35,269 nucleotides of DNA from Candidatus Martarchaeota archaeon (GCA_023485505.1 JAMCZN010000024.1:1-35269), one strand, 5' to 3'. Shown: positions 1 to 7,128, numbered from the stretch's first letter. Numbers and translations: made by a program. The notes: generated by a model not told the origin, from the sequence alone.

Positions 1-1030
1 CAAGACCGGTGGCAGCCGCCACGGTAATACCGGCAGCACAAGTGGTGTCCACGATTATTGGGCTTAAAGCGCTCGTAGCTGGCTTAGACCGTCTCGTGTG
101 AAATATTGGCGCTCAACGTCAATGCGCGCATGAGATACCTCTAGGCTAGGGAGCGGGTGAGGTAAGGGGTACTCATGGGGGAGGGGTAGAATCCTATAAT
201 CCTATGAGGACCAACAGTGGCGAAGGCGCCTTACCAGAACGCATCCGACAGTGAGGGGCGAAGGCTAGGAGAACGAATCGGATTAGATACCCGAGTAGCC
301 CTAGCAGTAAATTATGCAGACTCTGGTGTTGCAAATGTCTTGAACGTTTGCAGTACCGTAGCGAAAGTGTTAAGTCTGCCGCCTGGGGAGTACGGTCGCA
401 AGATTGAAACTTAAAGCAATTGGCGGGGGAGCACACAAGGGGTGGATGCTGCGGTTTAATTGAATTCAACGTCGGGAACATTACCGGGAGCGACGGCAGG
501 ATGAAGGCCAGACTAAAGATCTTGCCTGACGAGCCGAGAGGTAGTGCATGGCGATCGTCAGCTCGTGGTGTGAACTGTCCGGTTAAGTCCGGTAACGAGC
601 GAGACCAACGCTGACAGTTGCGACCCATTTAGAGATAAATGGAGCACTCTGTTGGGACCGCCTCTGTTTAAAGAGGAGGAAGGAGTTGGCGACGGTACGT
701 CAGTATGCTCTGAATCTCCCGGGCTACACGCGGCATACAAAGGTCGGCACAATGAGACGCAACTCCGAAAGGAGGAGCAAATCCCCTAAAACCGACCTAG
801 GTTCGGATTGAGGGTTGAAACTCACCCTCATGAAGCTGGAATCCCTAGTAATCGCTTGTCACCATCGAGCGGTGAATCTGTCCCTGCTCCTTGCACACAC
901 CGCCTGCCAAGCCACCCAAGTGAGGCCTTAATGAGGCAGTACTTTAGGGTATTTTCGAATTAAGGTTTCGCGAGGAGGGCTAAGGCATAACAAGGTATCC
1001 GTAGGGGAACCTGCGGATAGATCACCTCGA
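1..1030 (+). rRNA. rrs: 16S ribosomal RNA, 3' part (5' end outside window)
   Basis: The window opens just before the universal 515 region (GTGGCAGC at 9-16, then GCCACGGTAA) and runs to a recognisable 3' end (CGTAGGGGAACCTGCGG, then GATCACCTCG). The distance from the 515 site to the end, about 1020 bases, matches the E. coli numbering, so no intron lies in this part. Other universal blocks are present, such as ATTAGATACCC near 284 and the AACGAGCGAGACC region near 594. The tail reads ATCACCTCG and not the usual ATCACCTCCT. No tRNA-Ala or 23S gene follows, so the gene seems unlinked from 23S on this side. Reading frames inside it are shadows. Confidence 0.98.
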
Positions 1031-1156
1031 AAAGATTAGTGTGTAAAGAGTTCTTTCCTCGCATTATAGCTCGAGACTACGTTTTTCTCGAAACTCAGCG
1101 TGAGCCATGCATGATGCATGTTATTATAGATTCTGAAATCAATCAATAGTGATTGC

Positions 1157-1639
1157 ATGACAAGGAAGCTCAAGCTCAATCCGGACATCGCATACATGCT
1201 CGGCGCATATTCCTACAGCAAGGGCGCCGGGGCAGTGATAGGCATAGTCACAAGGAAAAACGACGCGATAGAAAGGTTCACAAAGACGGCAGTAACAGAA
1301 CTCGGCATTGCTCCAAACAAGATACTGATAGAAGACGCAGAGGGCGAGATAAAGGCCTATTTCTACGATTCAAAGCTGAAAAAGCTATTTGACAGCGCCC
1401 TTGAAAAGAAGGAGCGCCTCTTCAAGTACAAGAACGCCTATTCGGCCAGCTACCTTGCTGGTATATTCGATACGAGGGGAGAGAAAGACGGGAGTGCGAT
1501 TTACATCAGGAAGCTTTCGATGAGCGACGAGATGTTGATGGAAAGGCTTGGTTTTCATACAAAGGCAAAAGGAGTGAAGATTTACATAGTAGATGCCAAG
1601 CTTTTCATATCTTTCATAAACAGGAAGGACGCAAAATAA
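1157..1639 (+). CDS. LAGLIDADG-fold protein, probably catalytically inactive
   Basis: A 160-residue protein with two copies of a LAGLIDADG-type helix: IAYMLGAYSYSKG near residues 11-23 and SYLAGIFDTRGEKDG near residues 95-109, each followed by strands and helices as in the two-repeat LAGLIDADG fold. In active homing endonucleases the eighth residue of the motif is Asp or Glu; here the first copy has Ser/Lys at that place and the second has Arg. I infer loss of cleavage and possibly a nucleic-acid-binding role. It starts 127 bases after the 16S end on the same strand, with ATG at 1157, so it could be cotranscribed with the rRNA. It is free-standing and does not sit in an intron or intein. The fold assignment rests on motif reading only. 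Confidence 0.6.
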   Translation: MTRKLKLNPDIAYMLGAYSYSKGAGAVIGIVTRKNDAIERFTKTAVTELGIAPNKILIEDAEGEIKAYFYDSKLKKLFDSALEKKERLFKYKNAYSASYLAGIFDTRGEKDGSAIYIRKLSMSDEMLMERLGFHTKAKGVKIYIVDAKLFISFINRKDAK

Positions 1640-1641
1640 TG

Positions 1642-2265
1642 CTACTTTTTCTTAGCATAGTAGCAGTACCACTCGTATGGAGCATCGTCCTTGGTCTTGT
1701 GTTTCAGATGATACTCCAAAACACCAAATCCATTTGATTCAAGTATATCTTTGAACTCCTTTTCATCATTATAATAGGAAAAGAAACGAGTGCTGCCATC
1801 AGGATATTTCCTCCATTCTTCCTTATCCTCCCTTTTCCTTACAGAGATAAAAATTGTGCCAGACTCATTCATTACCCTTTTTAATTCGGAGAGGACAGGT
1901 GAAAGCTCCTCTCTTTTGAAATGTAGAAGACTTGAACAGCACCATAGACCGTCGAATGTTTTCGACCCAAAGGACATGGTTCTCATGTCCATCAAAACGA
2001 ATTTACCTTTAGGTACCCTCTTCTTCGCTTCCTCAAGTTGACCAGATGAAAAATCAATCCCAGTTATATCATAGCCATGGCCCATAAAATATTTTACATC
2101 TCTCCCAGACCCACACCCTACATCAAGAATCTTTGCTCCTTTGCCAAGATATGCCTCGAATTTAGTTTCTTCTTCAGCCCAGAATGTTTCGCTCCAATGA
2201 GTATCTGCATGCAGTGTTGCCTTCTGGTCATAGGTCTTCCTTGTAATCTCTACATTATCCTCCAT
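1642..2265 (-). CDS. class I SAM-dependent methyltransferase
   Basis: A 207-residue protein with the Rossmann-type methyltransferase signature: motif I ILDVGCGSGRD near residues 45-55 binds S-adenosylmethionine, followed by an acidic residue after the second strand (GIDFSSGQ) and a motif with FDGLWCCSSLLHF and LKRVMNESGTIFISV typical of methyltransferase type 11/25 proteins. The substrate cannot be read from the sequence. It lies 29 bases downstream of rps11 on the same strand, so it may be read through from the ribosomal protein genes. Its 3' end meets that of the LAGLIDADG-fold gene with a 2-base gap (convergent). Confidence 0.85.
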   Translation of the reverse strand: MEDNVEITRKTYDQKATLHADTHWSETFWAEEETKFEAYLGKGAKILDVGCGSGRDVKYFMGHGYDITGIDFSSGQLEEAKKRVPKGKFVLMDMRTMSFGSKTFDGLWCCSSLLHFKREELSPVLSELKRVMNESGTIFISVRKREDKEEWRKYPDGSTRFFSYYNDEKEFKDILESNGFGVLEYHLKHKTKDDAPYEWYCYYAKKK

Positions 2266-2294
2266 GAGTGCAATTGGCAGATTACTATTAATAA

Positions 2295-2813
2295 TCAGAC
2301 CCTTCTTCCTCTCCTTCCGCCACGCCTCTTTGTCGTGTCTGTCGGGATTGGAGTCACATCATCTATCCTGTTGACCCTGAGGCCGCTCCTTGCAAGGACC
2401 CTTACCACAGCCTGGGCGCCCGGTCCTGGAGTCTTTGAATTGTGGCCACCTGGTGCCCTTATAGATATGTTGATGTTCGTTATTCCCTTCTCTTTCGCTA
2501 TTGCAGCTACCTTATATGCAGCCTGCATGGCCGCGTAAGGGCTTCCTTCCTGAGAATCAGCGCTTACCATCATTCCACCGCTTCCAACCGCGATCGTCTC
2601 CGCGCCCGTCATGTCCGTCAGTGTTATGATGGTATCGTTCTTTGATGAATATACATGAGCTACGGCCCATCTTTCGGGACGTGGCTTGACCTTTGCCTCT
2701 TCCATTGCCTTTGCTTCAAGGACAGCGCCGACCTCTTTCTTCTTAAGCTCGCCCTCTGACACTGTCTTTGTCTTCACTTTTCCCTGTTTTTTGCCGCCGC
2801 CTCCCATAATCAT
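2295..2813 (-). CDS. rps11: 30S ribosomal protein uS11
   Basis: The core from about residue 47 ([26 protein letters not shown]) to the C-terminal [22 protein letters not shown] is uS11, which sits on the platform of the small subunit and contacts the 3' region of 16S rRNA. The family is usually about 130 residues; this one has 172 because of a lysine/glutamate-rich N-terminal extension of about 45 residues. The ATG at 2813 overlaps the stop of rps4 by four bases (ATGA); a second ATG at 2807 would give MGGGG. In most archaea rpoD follows rps11; here a methyltransferase does. Confidence 0.97.
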   Translation of the reverse strand: MIMGGGGKKQGKVKTKTVSEGELKKKEVGAVLEAKAMEEAKVKPRPERWAVAHVYSSKNDTIITLTDMTGAETIAVGSGGMMVSADSQEGSPYAAMQAAYKVAAIAKEKGITNINISIRAPGGHNSKTPGPGAQAVVRVLARSGLRVNRIDDVTPIPTDTTKRRGGRRGRRV

Positions 2814-3367
2814 TCACTCTTTGCTCTTACCTCACTTACCTCTTTTCCCTTTACCGCAACCTCCGCCTCCTTTGGTTTGCCAAGGTTGAGGTCTATTGGC
2901 TTGTAATATCCTATCGTAGATTCCTCGTCCACAGGAACGAGGTAGCCGGGCTTTGTCACTCTTTTGCCGTTTACCGCTATGTAGCCATGCACTATTATCT
3001 GCCTTGCCTGCTTTGACGTCCTTGCCATGCCCTTTTTGAATACAACAGACTGGAGCCTCCTTGACAAGAAGACTTTTTCGTCAATATCAAGCAGATTGTC
3101 AAGGGTTGAATCCTTGTTCGCTATCCCGTATTTTGCAAGCCTTGCTATCATGCGTTCCTGGATTACCGTGTTCTGCTGTGACGAACCAGACAGAAGATAT
3201 CTGACATTCTTCCTGAGCCTGCTCAGCTCTGTCTGCACCTTCCACAGTTCCCTCCTATTCTTGAGGCCAAACTCTTCCACGAGGGCATTGTCGGCATTGA
3301 TCCTCTGCAAGTCCCACATTTCCTTTGGCTTGTTATATTTTTTCCTGTTTCTTCTAGGCGCTCCCAA
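2810..3367 (-). CDS. rps4: 30S ribosomal protein uS4
   Basis: A 185-residue uS4, a primary 16S-binding protein that nucleates small-subunit assembly. The N-terminal [20 protein letters not shown] and the S4 RNA-binding domain near residues 105-165 ([14 protein letters not shown], then [14 protein letters not shown]) are diagnostic. The start is TTG at 3367: an in-frame stop lies just upstream, and GGTGA, complementary to the 16S tail, lies six bases before the TTG. The C-terminal 20 residues are a charged tail ([19 protein letters not shown]). It overlaps rps11 by four bases and follows rps13 by 12 bases, so the three are translated from one message. Confidence 0.97.
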   Translation of the reverse strand: MGAPRRNRKKYNKPKEMWDLQRINADNALVEEFGLKNRRELWKVQTELSRLRKNVRYLLSGSSQQNTVIQERMIARLAKYGIANKDSTLDNLLDIDEKVFLSRRLQSVVFKKGMARTSKQARQIIVHGYIAVNGKRVTKPGYLVPVDEESTIGYYKPIDLNLGKPKEAEVAVKGKEVSEVRAKSE

Positions 3368-3379
3368 GAATATTCACCA

Positions 3380-4120
3380 TCATTTCTTCTCTTCTGCCGG
3401 TGCAGCCGCTTTCTTCTCCGCTTTCGGAGCCGCTGCCCCTGCTGCCGGCGCTGCTGCCGCAGCCATTACCTTTGCAGCCTCTGACTTCTTCATAACTCCT
3501 ATTGTGGCGCCACTCCTTCCGGTTGAACGAGTATGCTGCCCGCGGACCTTTTGGCCGTACTGATGCCTAAAGCCGCGCCACGTCCTGTTCGAAACGTCTC
3601 TTGTCACATCCTGCCTTCCGGCAAAAAGCAAGTCGTTGCTTACAACGTGGACATTTCTTCCTGTTTCAAAGTCCTTGTTTCTGTTAAGCATGAATTCCGG
3701 AATCCCGTACTTAGCCGGGTTCTTTATCACTTCTTCTATCTTCTCTATCTGATCCTCGTTAAGCGTGCTCAGTTGAGTAGACCTTTGTATCCCAAGATTT
3801 GTCTCTATTGAATGAGACAGCGCATGAGCCATGCTCTGGCCTATCCCCTTTACCTGGTCGAGGGCTCTCTGAAGGCTCAACTCACCGTTGACATCCTTTC
3901 CTGCAAGCCTTATGATTGATGATGTTCTTTCCGGTTCCTTCCTTTTGCCCCCCTCCTTCTTCTCAGGCTTTTTCTCGGACTTTGCCTCCGCAGATGCCGA
4001 CGGCTTCTCTGCCTTTGCCTCTTGCTGTTTTTCTATCCTTTCCTTTTCTGGTTTTTCAGCCAATATATGCACCTTAACATTAACTTCATTAACATAATAC
4101 GCCAAGGCTGGGATTTTCAT
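3380..4120 (-). CDS. rps13: 30S ribosomal protein uS13 with long N- and C-terminal extensions
   Basis: The uS13 core runs from about residue 66 (SIIRLAGKDVNGELSLQRALDQVKGIG) through VRGQHTRSTGRSGATIGV. It binds the head of the 30S subunit and contacts the P-site tRNA. Archaeal uS13 is usually about 150 residues; here it is about 246, with a Lys/Glu/Ala-rich N-terminal extension (about residues 20-65) and an Ala/Pro/Lys/Glu tail of about 35. I chose ATG at 4120, preceded by GAGG, because the longer TTG start at 4135 would overlap the 3' end of the tRNA gene at 4131. It heads the rps13-rps4-rps11 cluster and may share the tRNA promoter. Confidence 0.95.
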   Translation of the reverse strand: MKIPALAYYVNEVNVKVHILAEKPEKERIEKQQEAKAEKPSASAEAKSEKKPEKKEGGKRKEPERTSSIIRLAGKDVNGELSLQRALDQVKGIGQSMAHALSHSIETNLGIQRSTQLSTLNEDQIEKIEEVIKNPAKYGIPEFMLNRNKDFETGRNVHVVSNDLLFAGRQDVTRDVSNRTWRGFRHQYGQKVRGQHTRSTGRSGATIGVMKKSEAAKVMAAAAAPAAGAAAPKAEKKAAAPAEEKK

Positions 4121-4130
4121 AAACCTCTTG

Positions 4131-4232
4131 GCCAAAACTAAGAAGTTTACTTTGAACCCAGAAGGCTCAAAGAGCCATGCGCTTCCTGGATGCTTTCCAG
4201 GCGCACGCGTTACCGGTTTCCGCCACCTTGGC
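4131..4232 (-). tRNA. tRNA-Ser(GGA), 11-nt intron, expanded T-loop
   Basis: Folding the minus strand gives acceptor GCCAAGG paired with TTTTGGC (two G-U pairs), a GCG/CGC D-stem with GG in the loop, anticodon stem TGCGC/GCGCA, a long variable arm GGCTC-TTT-GAGCC, and T-stem CTGGG/CTTAG. The anticodon loop is 18 nt; removing 11 nt (4184-4194) leaves CTGGAAA, anticodon GGA. Cut sites fall after the second base of AAA and GAA, flanking a 4-bp CTGG/CCAG helix, as in a bulge-helix-bulge with a small loop. The long variable arm fits serine. Two oddities: the T-loop is 14 nt (4143-4156) and not 7, and base 73 would be C where serine tRNAs normally have G. Confidence 0.8.
4184..4194 (-). other. tRNA-Ser(GGA) intron, 11 nt
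   Basis: Intron at canonical position 37/38. The sequence AGCATCCAGGA separates the two halves of an otherwise standard 7-base anticodon loop. Its CCAG pairs with CTGG of the exon (this includes part of the anticodon), giving a 4-bp central helix with 3-base AAA and GAA elements to be cut by the splicing endonuclease after their second base. Confidence 0.7.
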
Positions 4233-4254
4233 TTGTTTGTATATTTAAAAATGC

Positions 4255-4264
4255 TATTTAAAAA
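4255..4264 (-). promoter_or_regulatory. TATA box for tRNA-Ser(GGA) and probably rps13-rps4-rps11
   Basis: TTTTTAAATA on the minus strand is centred about 27 bases upstream of the tRNA start at 4232, the normal spacing for an archaeal box A. No other TATA-like element lies between the tRNA and rps13, so the ribosomal protein genes may be transcribed through the tRNA. Confidence 0.55.
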
Positions 4265-4328
4265 TCCATCAGATGGAGCACTATATATTCATATAAAAAG
4301 GTATTTAAACGCTCTTGAATGGGTTTAA

Positions 4329-5399
4329 TTAGGGAGCATTAGCGGTAGTGGTGGTTGTCGTGTTGGCAGACGCATGCATTAGCTCTTCAAGCACCGATAT
4401 GGCCTGCAGTTTGCATACGGGCGCGGTGTTGTTTATTGCCGGGCACATCTTCGCTATGTATATGTCGGCGCCGGCATATTCTGTCCATGCGAATTGGTCA
4501 TTGAAATTATGGAACTGTGAAAGTATCTGGTAATGCGTCTCATGCGCTATTGGCAGGTTCGATGCGCCGGATGGCGTCGTATTTCCAAAGTCTATTGCAT
4601 CTGCACCGGTAACGAGGGACGTTCCCCAGTAAGTGAATGGCGTGCCGCCGAACTTTCCGGTGGAGTTCATGAAGTCCAGCACTCTCGTATATGTGGCGTT
4701 TGGAGCTTTGCTAAGGAAATATGATATTGGCTGTACTTCAAAACCGCCGGTTATCGGAGATTCATATTCTGAAGAGAAGAAATTGATATACTTGCTTGAA
4801 TAATAGTTGCCGAATGCCACGCCTTCATTAACGGTAGTGTTGACCTGCCTCCAATATAATGTAGGGACATCTCCATCGCCCAGGGCGCTATAGCCGTTAT
4901 AGAGAGCGGAGAAGTTTCCGAATTTTGCCAATGCCAGCGCCATGGCCCACCTGTTCTCCCCGCAGAATATGCAGGATACCGCACCCACATAGATAACGCT
5001 GGGCTTTCCGCCTATCACTATCGCATTGTACATCGGGGAGTTTGCCAGCACGACCTCGTTCGTAAGTGTCCCGTTAAGAAGCTTTTCTCCCGCAATTTCA
5101 TAATAGCTTAACGGTTCGTTGTTGATGTAAGAAAGCTCAGTGGCGTTGAGCGGAGCGTTTATACCGGCAAGCGTGCCAGTGGACGCGTTGGCGTTGTTTA
5201 ACCCAGATATAGTATTCGGGGTCGCAGATAAAAGCACGCTGACCTGCGCTTCCAATGCAGTTATTGTCGAACCCTGATATGACACCATAGCCACAAGAAC
5301 AACAACAAGGAATATCGCAGCCAGTGAAGTAGCAGTATTCAGATATGTCATCTTCCTGTACGTTGCGAGTTGCTTGTCCCTTCTTGCCATGTAAAACAT
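4329..5399 (-). CDS. DUF929-like membrane-anchored thiol protein
   Basis: 356 residues. A short basic cytoplasmic start is followed by one membrane helix (about residues 24-40), a Ser/Thr/Asn-rich stretch with many N-glycosylation-type sequons, and a domain with KPSVIYVGAVSCIFCGENRW near residues 132-151. A strand followed by Cys-x-x-Cys and then E-x-RW-x-x-A-x-AL-x-x-FGNF is the pattern of the archaeal DUF929 family, first known from Sulfolobales, and recalls a thioredoxin-like active site (Cys143, Cys146). I infer a surface redox or sensing role outside the membrane. The extreme C-terminus is a threonine run. ATG at 5399; MARRDK (three codons later) is another possible start. Confidence 0.7.
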   Translation of the reverse strand: MFYMARRDKQLATYRKMTYLNTATSLAAIFLVVVLVAMVSYQGSTITALEAQVSVLLSATPNTISGLNNANASTGTLAGINAPLNATELSYINNEPLSYYEIAGEKLLNGTLTNEVVLANSPMYNAIVIGGKPSVIYVGAVSCIFCGENRWAMALALAKFGNFSALYNGYSALGDGDVPTLYWRQVNTTVNEGVAFGNYYSSKYINFFSSEYESPITGGFEVQPISYFLSKAPNATYTRVLDFMNSTGKFGGTPFTYWGTSLVTGADAIDFGNTTPSGASNLPIAHETHYQILSQFHNFNDQFAWTEYAGADIYIAKMCPAINNTAPVCKLQAISVLEELMHASANTTTTTTANAP

Positions 5400-5470
5400 C
5401 GAGATATATAGATTCGTAATGGAATGTCCATTACTGCTTATTACCGGATAACTTATGATGCTGTAGATGC

Positions 5471-5478
5471 TTATAAAT
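5471..5478 (+). promoter_or_regulatory. TATA box of tatD-like gene
   Basis: TTATAAAT ends 24 bases before the ATG at 5502. The spacing places the transcription start at or next to this ATG, which favours a leaderless message starting at 5502 over the longer reading frame that begins at 5424, upstream of the box. Confidence 0.55.
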
Positions 5479-5501
5479 ACATTCCCATAATAGCTGTTTA
5501 T

Positions 5502-6314
5502 ATGCCGGAAAAATTAGCAGTAAAGGAGATGCAGAAGATGGAACTGCAGAGCCAGAAGCTGGAGATGGCGGATTCGCATTGCCATCTTGACATGCTTGAC
5601 ACGGCATCCATAATGGACTCGATAAGCTATGGCGTATTGACAATGATAACCAATGGCATCAACTATTACACGAACAAAAAGGCGCTTGAAATATCCGATC
5701 ACAAACATGTTTTCCCCGCCATCGGGATCGATCCCGACACAGCAATACAGATCAGCGATGAAGACCTTGATGATGAGATAAACAGGAACATTGAGCTAAT
5801 AAAGGCAAACTCAAGCAGGATAGTCAGTATTGGAGAGATAGGGCTCGATTTTAAGAAGGCGTCGACATTCGAGCTGGTCGCAAAACAGAGAACAGTATTT
5901 GAAAGGTTTGTAGATGTCGCAATTGAGCTTGGGCTACCGGTAAGCGTGCATTCCAGGGACGCGATGGACACCGTGCTTGAGATTCTCAAAGAAAAGAAAA
6001 CAGAGCTAGTGCACCTGCATTTCTTTGAGGGGAACGTGCAGCAGGCGAAGGAGGCCGAAAGGCTCGGCTATATGATATCAATACCGCCATTAGAGTCAAG
6101 CAAGAGGATGCACGTGATGAAAGACGTAGCGATAGATCATCTCCTCGTGGAAAGCGACGCCCCGGCTGCGGGAAAGACGCCAAAGGACGTGGAGAAAAGC
6201 ATAAGGATGATAGCTGCCGCAAAGCGCATGGGCATCGACAAAGTAGCCGAAACCATAACGCAGAACACGAAGAGCTTCTTCAAAATCCACGGACGAGGCC
6301 TTATGAGGTCCTGA
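5502..6314 (+). CDS. tatD: TatD-family metal-dependent hydrolase (DNase)
   Basis: TIM-barrel metal hydrolase. Metal ligands can be seen: DSHCHLD (H-x-H) near residue 25, GEIGLD with the bridging Glu, VHSRDA, LHFFEG in place of the usual HCFSG, and LVESDAP near the end. Family members are 3'-5' exonucleases/DNases. The start is ATG at 5502 (270 residues), set by the TATA box at 5471-5478; the family is usually 250-265 residues, so a longer start is not needed. It diverges from the DUF929-like gene and is followed by tRNA-Arg. Confidence 0.88.
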   Translation: MPEKLAVKEMQKMELQSQKLEMADSHCHLDMLDTASIMDSISYGVLTMITNGINYYTNKKALEISDHKHVFPAIGIDPDTAIQISDEDLDDEINRNIELIKANSSRIVSIGEIGLDFKKASTFELVAKQRTVFERFVDVAIELGLPVSVHSRDAMDTVLEILKEKKTELVHLHFFEGNVQQAKEAERLGYMISIPPLESSKRMHVMKDVAIDHLLVESDAPAAGKTPKDVEKSIRMIAAAKRMGIDKVAETITQNTKSFFKIHGRGLMRS

Positions 6315-6345
6315 CCTGCGATTATCAACAAAGTTCCGCATTTTC

Positions 6346-6357
6346 CATATAATTAAA
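6346..6357 (+). promoter_or_regulatory. probable TATA box of tRNA-Arg
   Basis: An AT-rich element (TATAATTAAAAA) lies about 30-40 bases before the tRNA at 6386, in the gap after tatD. Confidence 0.4.
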
Positions 6358-6385
6358 AACCTTTGACATGAAAGATAACTGTCAT

Positions 6386-6500
6386 GGGCTCGTAGCTCAG
6401 CTTGGATAGAGCGACAGCCTTCTAATAAACTTTTGAGAAAGATCTGATCAAAAGTTAAGAGGGAAGCTGAAGGTCGCGGGTTCAAATCCCGCCGAGCCCG
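6386..6500 (+). tRNA. tRNA-Arg(TCT) with a 40-nt intron
   Basis: Acceptor GGGCTCG/CGAGCCC, D-stem GCTC/GAGC with TTGGAT in the loop, T-arm GCGGG-TTCAAAT-CCCGC and base 73 G are all clear. The anticodon stem is CAGC/GCTG with an A-A mismatch at 27-43. After removal of 6425-6464 the anticodon loop reads CTTCTAA, anticodon TCT, for the arginine codon AGA. No CCA is encoded. The gene separates the conserved tatD region from an accessory-looking block. Confidence 0.93.
6425..6464 (+). other. tRNA-Arg intron, 40 nt, bulge-helix-bulge
   Basis: Position 37/38. The exon-intron junction folds into a good bulge-helix-bulge: 4-bp central helix CTTC/GAGG, 3-base bulges TAA and GAA cut after the second base, and an internal intron helix TAAACTTTTGA against TCAAAAGTTAA with 10 of 11 pairs. 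This is the substrate shape of the archaeal tRNA splicing endonuclease. Confidence 0.88.
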
Positions 6501-6538
6501 TTACCATTTCCTTAAAACATTTCCCAAAACGATAGTTA

Positions 6539-6569
6539 TTTATATATTTTATACACTAATTATATAGTG
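6539..6569 (+). promoter_or_regulatory. promoter and candidate operator of the RelB/RelE-type pair
   Basis: A TATA-like TTTATATATTTTAT is followed at once by CACTA-N6-TAGTG (6554-6569), an inverted repeat that ends 7 bases before the antitoxin ATG. A repeat between TATA and start is where an autorepressing antitoxin would act; this role is inferred. Confidence 0.5.
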
Positions 6570-6576
6570 ATTATAT

Positions 6577-6819
6577 ATGTCTTATACAACAATCCAAGTA
6601 GAGAAATCGACTAGACTCAGGCTCCAAAGATTCAGGGTCGGCAAGCGAGAGACCTACGATGAATTGCTTAACGTATTGATGGATCTGGTGCCAAGCGGCG
6701 ATGATGAAGGGGAATATTCTGCTGAATTTAGAGGCTCTATAATCAGAGGGCTGCTAGACATAAAGCACGGCAGGGCATCGACTCTTGAGCAGGTTGAAAA
6801 GAGGTTGGGGTTTGCATAA
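6577..6819 (+). CDS. RelB-like/ribbon-helix-helix type antitoxin
   Basis: 80 residues. The N-terminus TTIQVEKSTRLRLQRFRVGKRETYDELLNVLMDL is a short strand followed by two helices, the pattern of archaeal ribbon-helix-helix antitoxins, with an acidic C-terminal part that would wrap the toxin. Its stop overlaps the start of the next gene (TAATG), the usual arrangement of type II toxin-antitoxin operons. It would neutralise the toxin and repress its own promoter at the CACTA-N6-TAGTG repeat. The antitoxin family is judged from context and N-terminal pattern and not from a strong motif. Confidence 0.75.
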   Translation: MSYTTIQVEKSTRLRLQRFRVGKRETYDELLNVLMDLVPSGDDEGEYSAEFRGSIIRGLLDIKHGRASTLEQVEKRLGFA

Positions 6820-7076
6820 TGCCATACAAAATAATCCTTTCAGAGGAAGCAGCCGCGCAACTTGAAAAACTCGATAGAGAACATGCGATGCGCATATTCA
6901 ACAAATTGAAGGCTGCTAGGGATAATCCTCGGAGAACATTTGAGGGGCTTTCTGGAAGAAAGGAATTAAAACTGAGGGTTGGCGATTATAGGGTTCTTGC
7001 TATGGTCATGCACAAGGAGAATACAATTTTCATCATTACGATAGGCCATAGGCGAGACGTCTATAAAAAGCATTGA
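6819..7076 (+). CDS. RelE/ParE-superfamily toxin
   Basis: 85 residues with the RelE fold pattern: MPYKIILSEEAAAQLEKLD, a helix pair with LKAARDNPRRTFEGLSGRKELKLRVGDYRVLAMV and a C-terminal IFIITIGHRRDVYKKH. The conserved LRVGDYR and GHRRDVY segments hold the basic and tyrosine residues used by RelE enzymes to cut mRNA on the ribosome. It overlaps its antitoxin by one base. Whether it acts on mRNA or, as ParE, on gyrase cannot be decided from sequence, though RelE is closer. Confidence 0.87.
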   Translation: MPYKIILSEEAAAQLEKLDREHAMRIFNKLKAARDNPRRTFEGLSGRKELKLRVGDYRVLAMVMHKENTIFIITIGHRRDVYKKH

Positions 7077-7128
7077 TATCCGAATGCCACCGAGCCAGTT
7101 TACTTACCGAAAATCTATTCGCTATCTT

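Noticed and set aside
194-752. Several reading frames of 60-144 codons on both strands
   Set aside because: They lie inside the 16S rRNA gene and have no protein-like pattern.
1031-1156. Possible tRNA or processing stem after 16S
   Set aside because: No cloverleaf could be folded. A short ATGCATGATGCAT palindrome is present, but without the upstream flank a processing helix cannot be tested.
2077-2538. Plus-strand frame of 153 codons
   Set aside because: Antisense to the methyltransferase and rps11, both clearly real.
4128-4328. Plus-strand frame of 66 codons
   Set aside because: It runs through the tRNA-Ser(GGA) gene and its promoter on the other strand.
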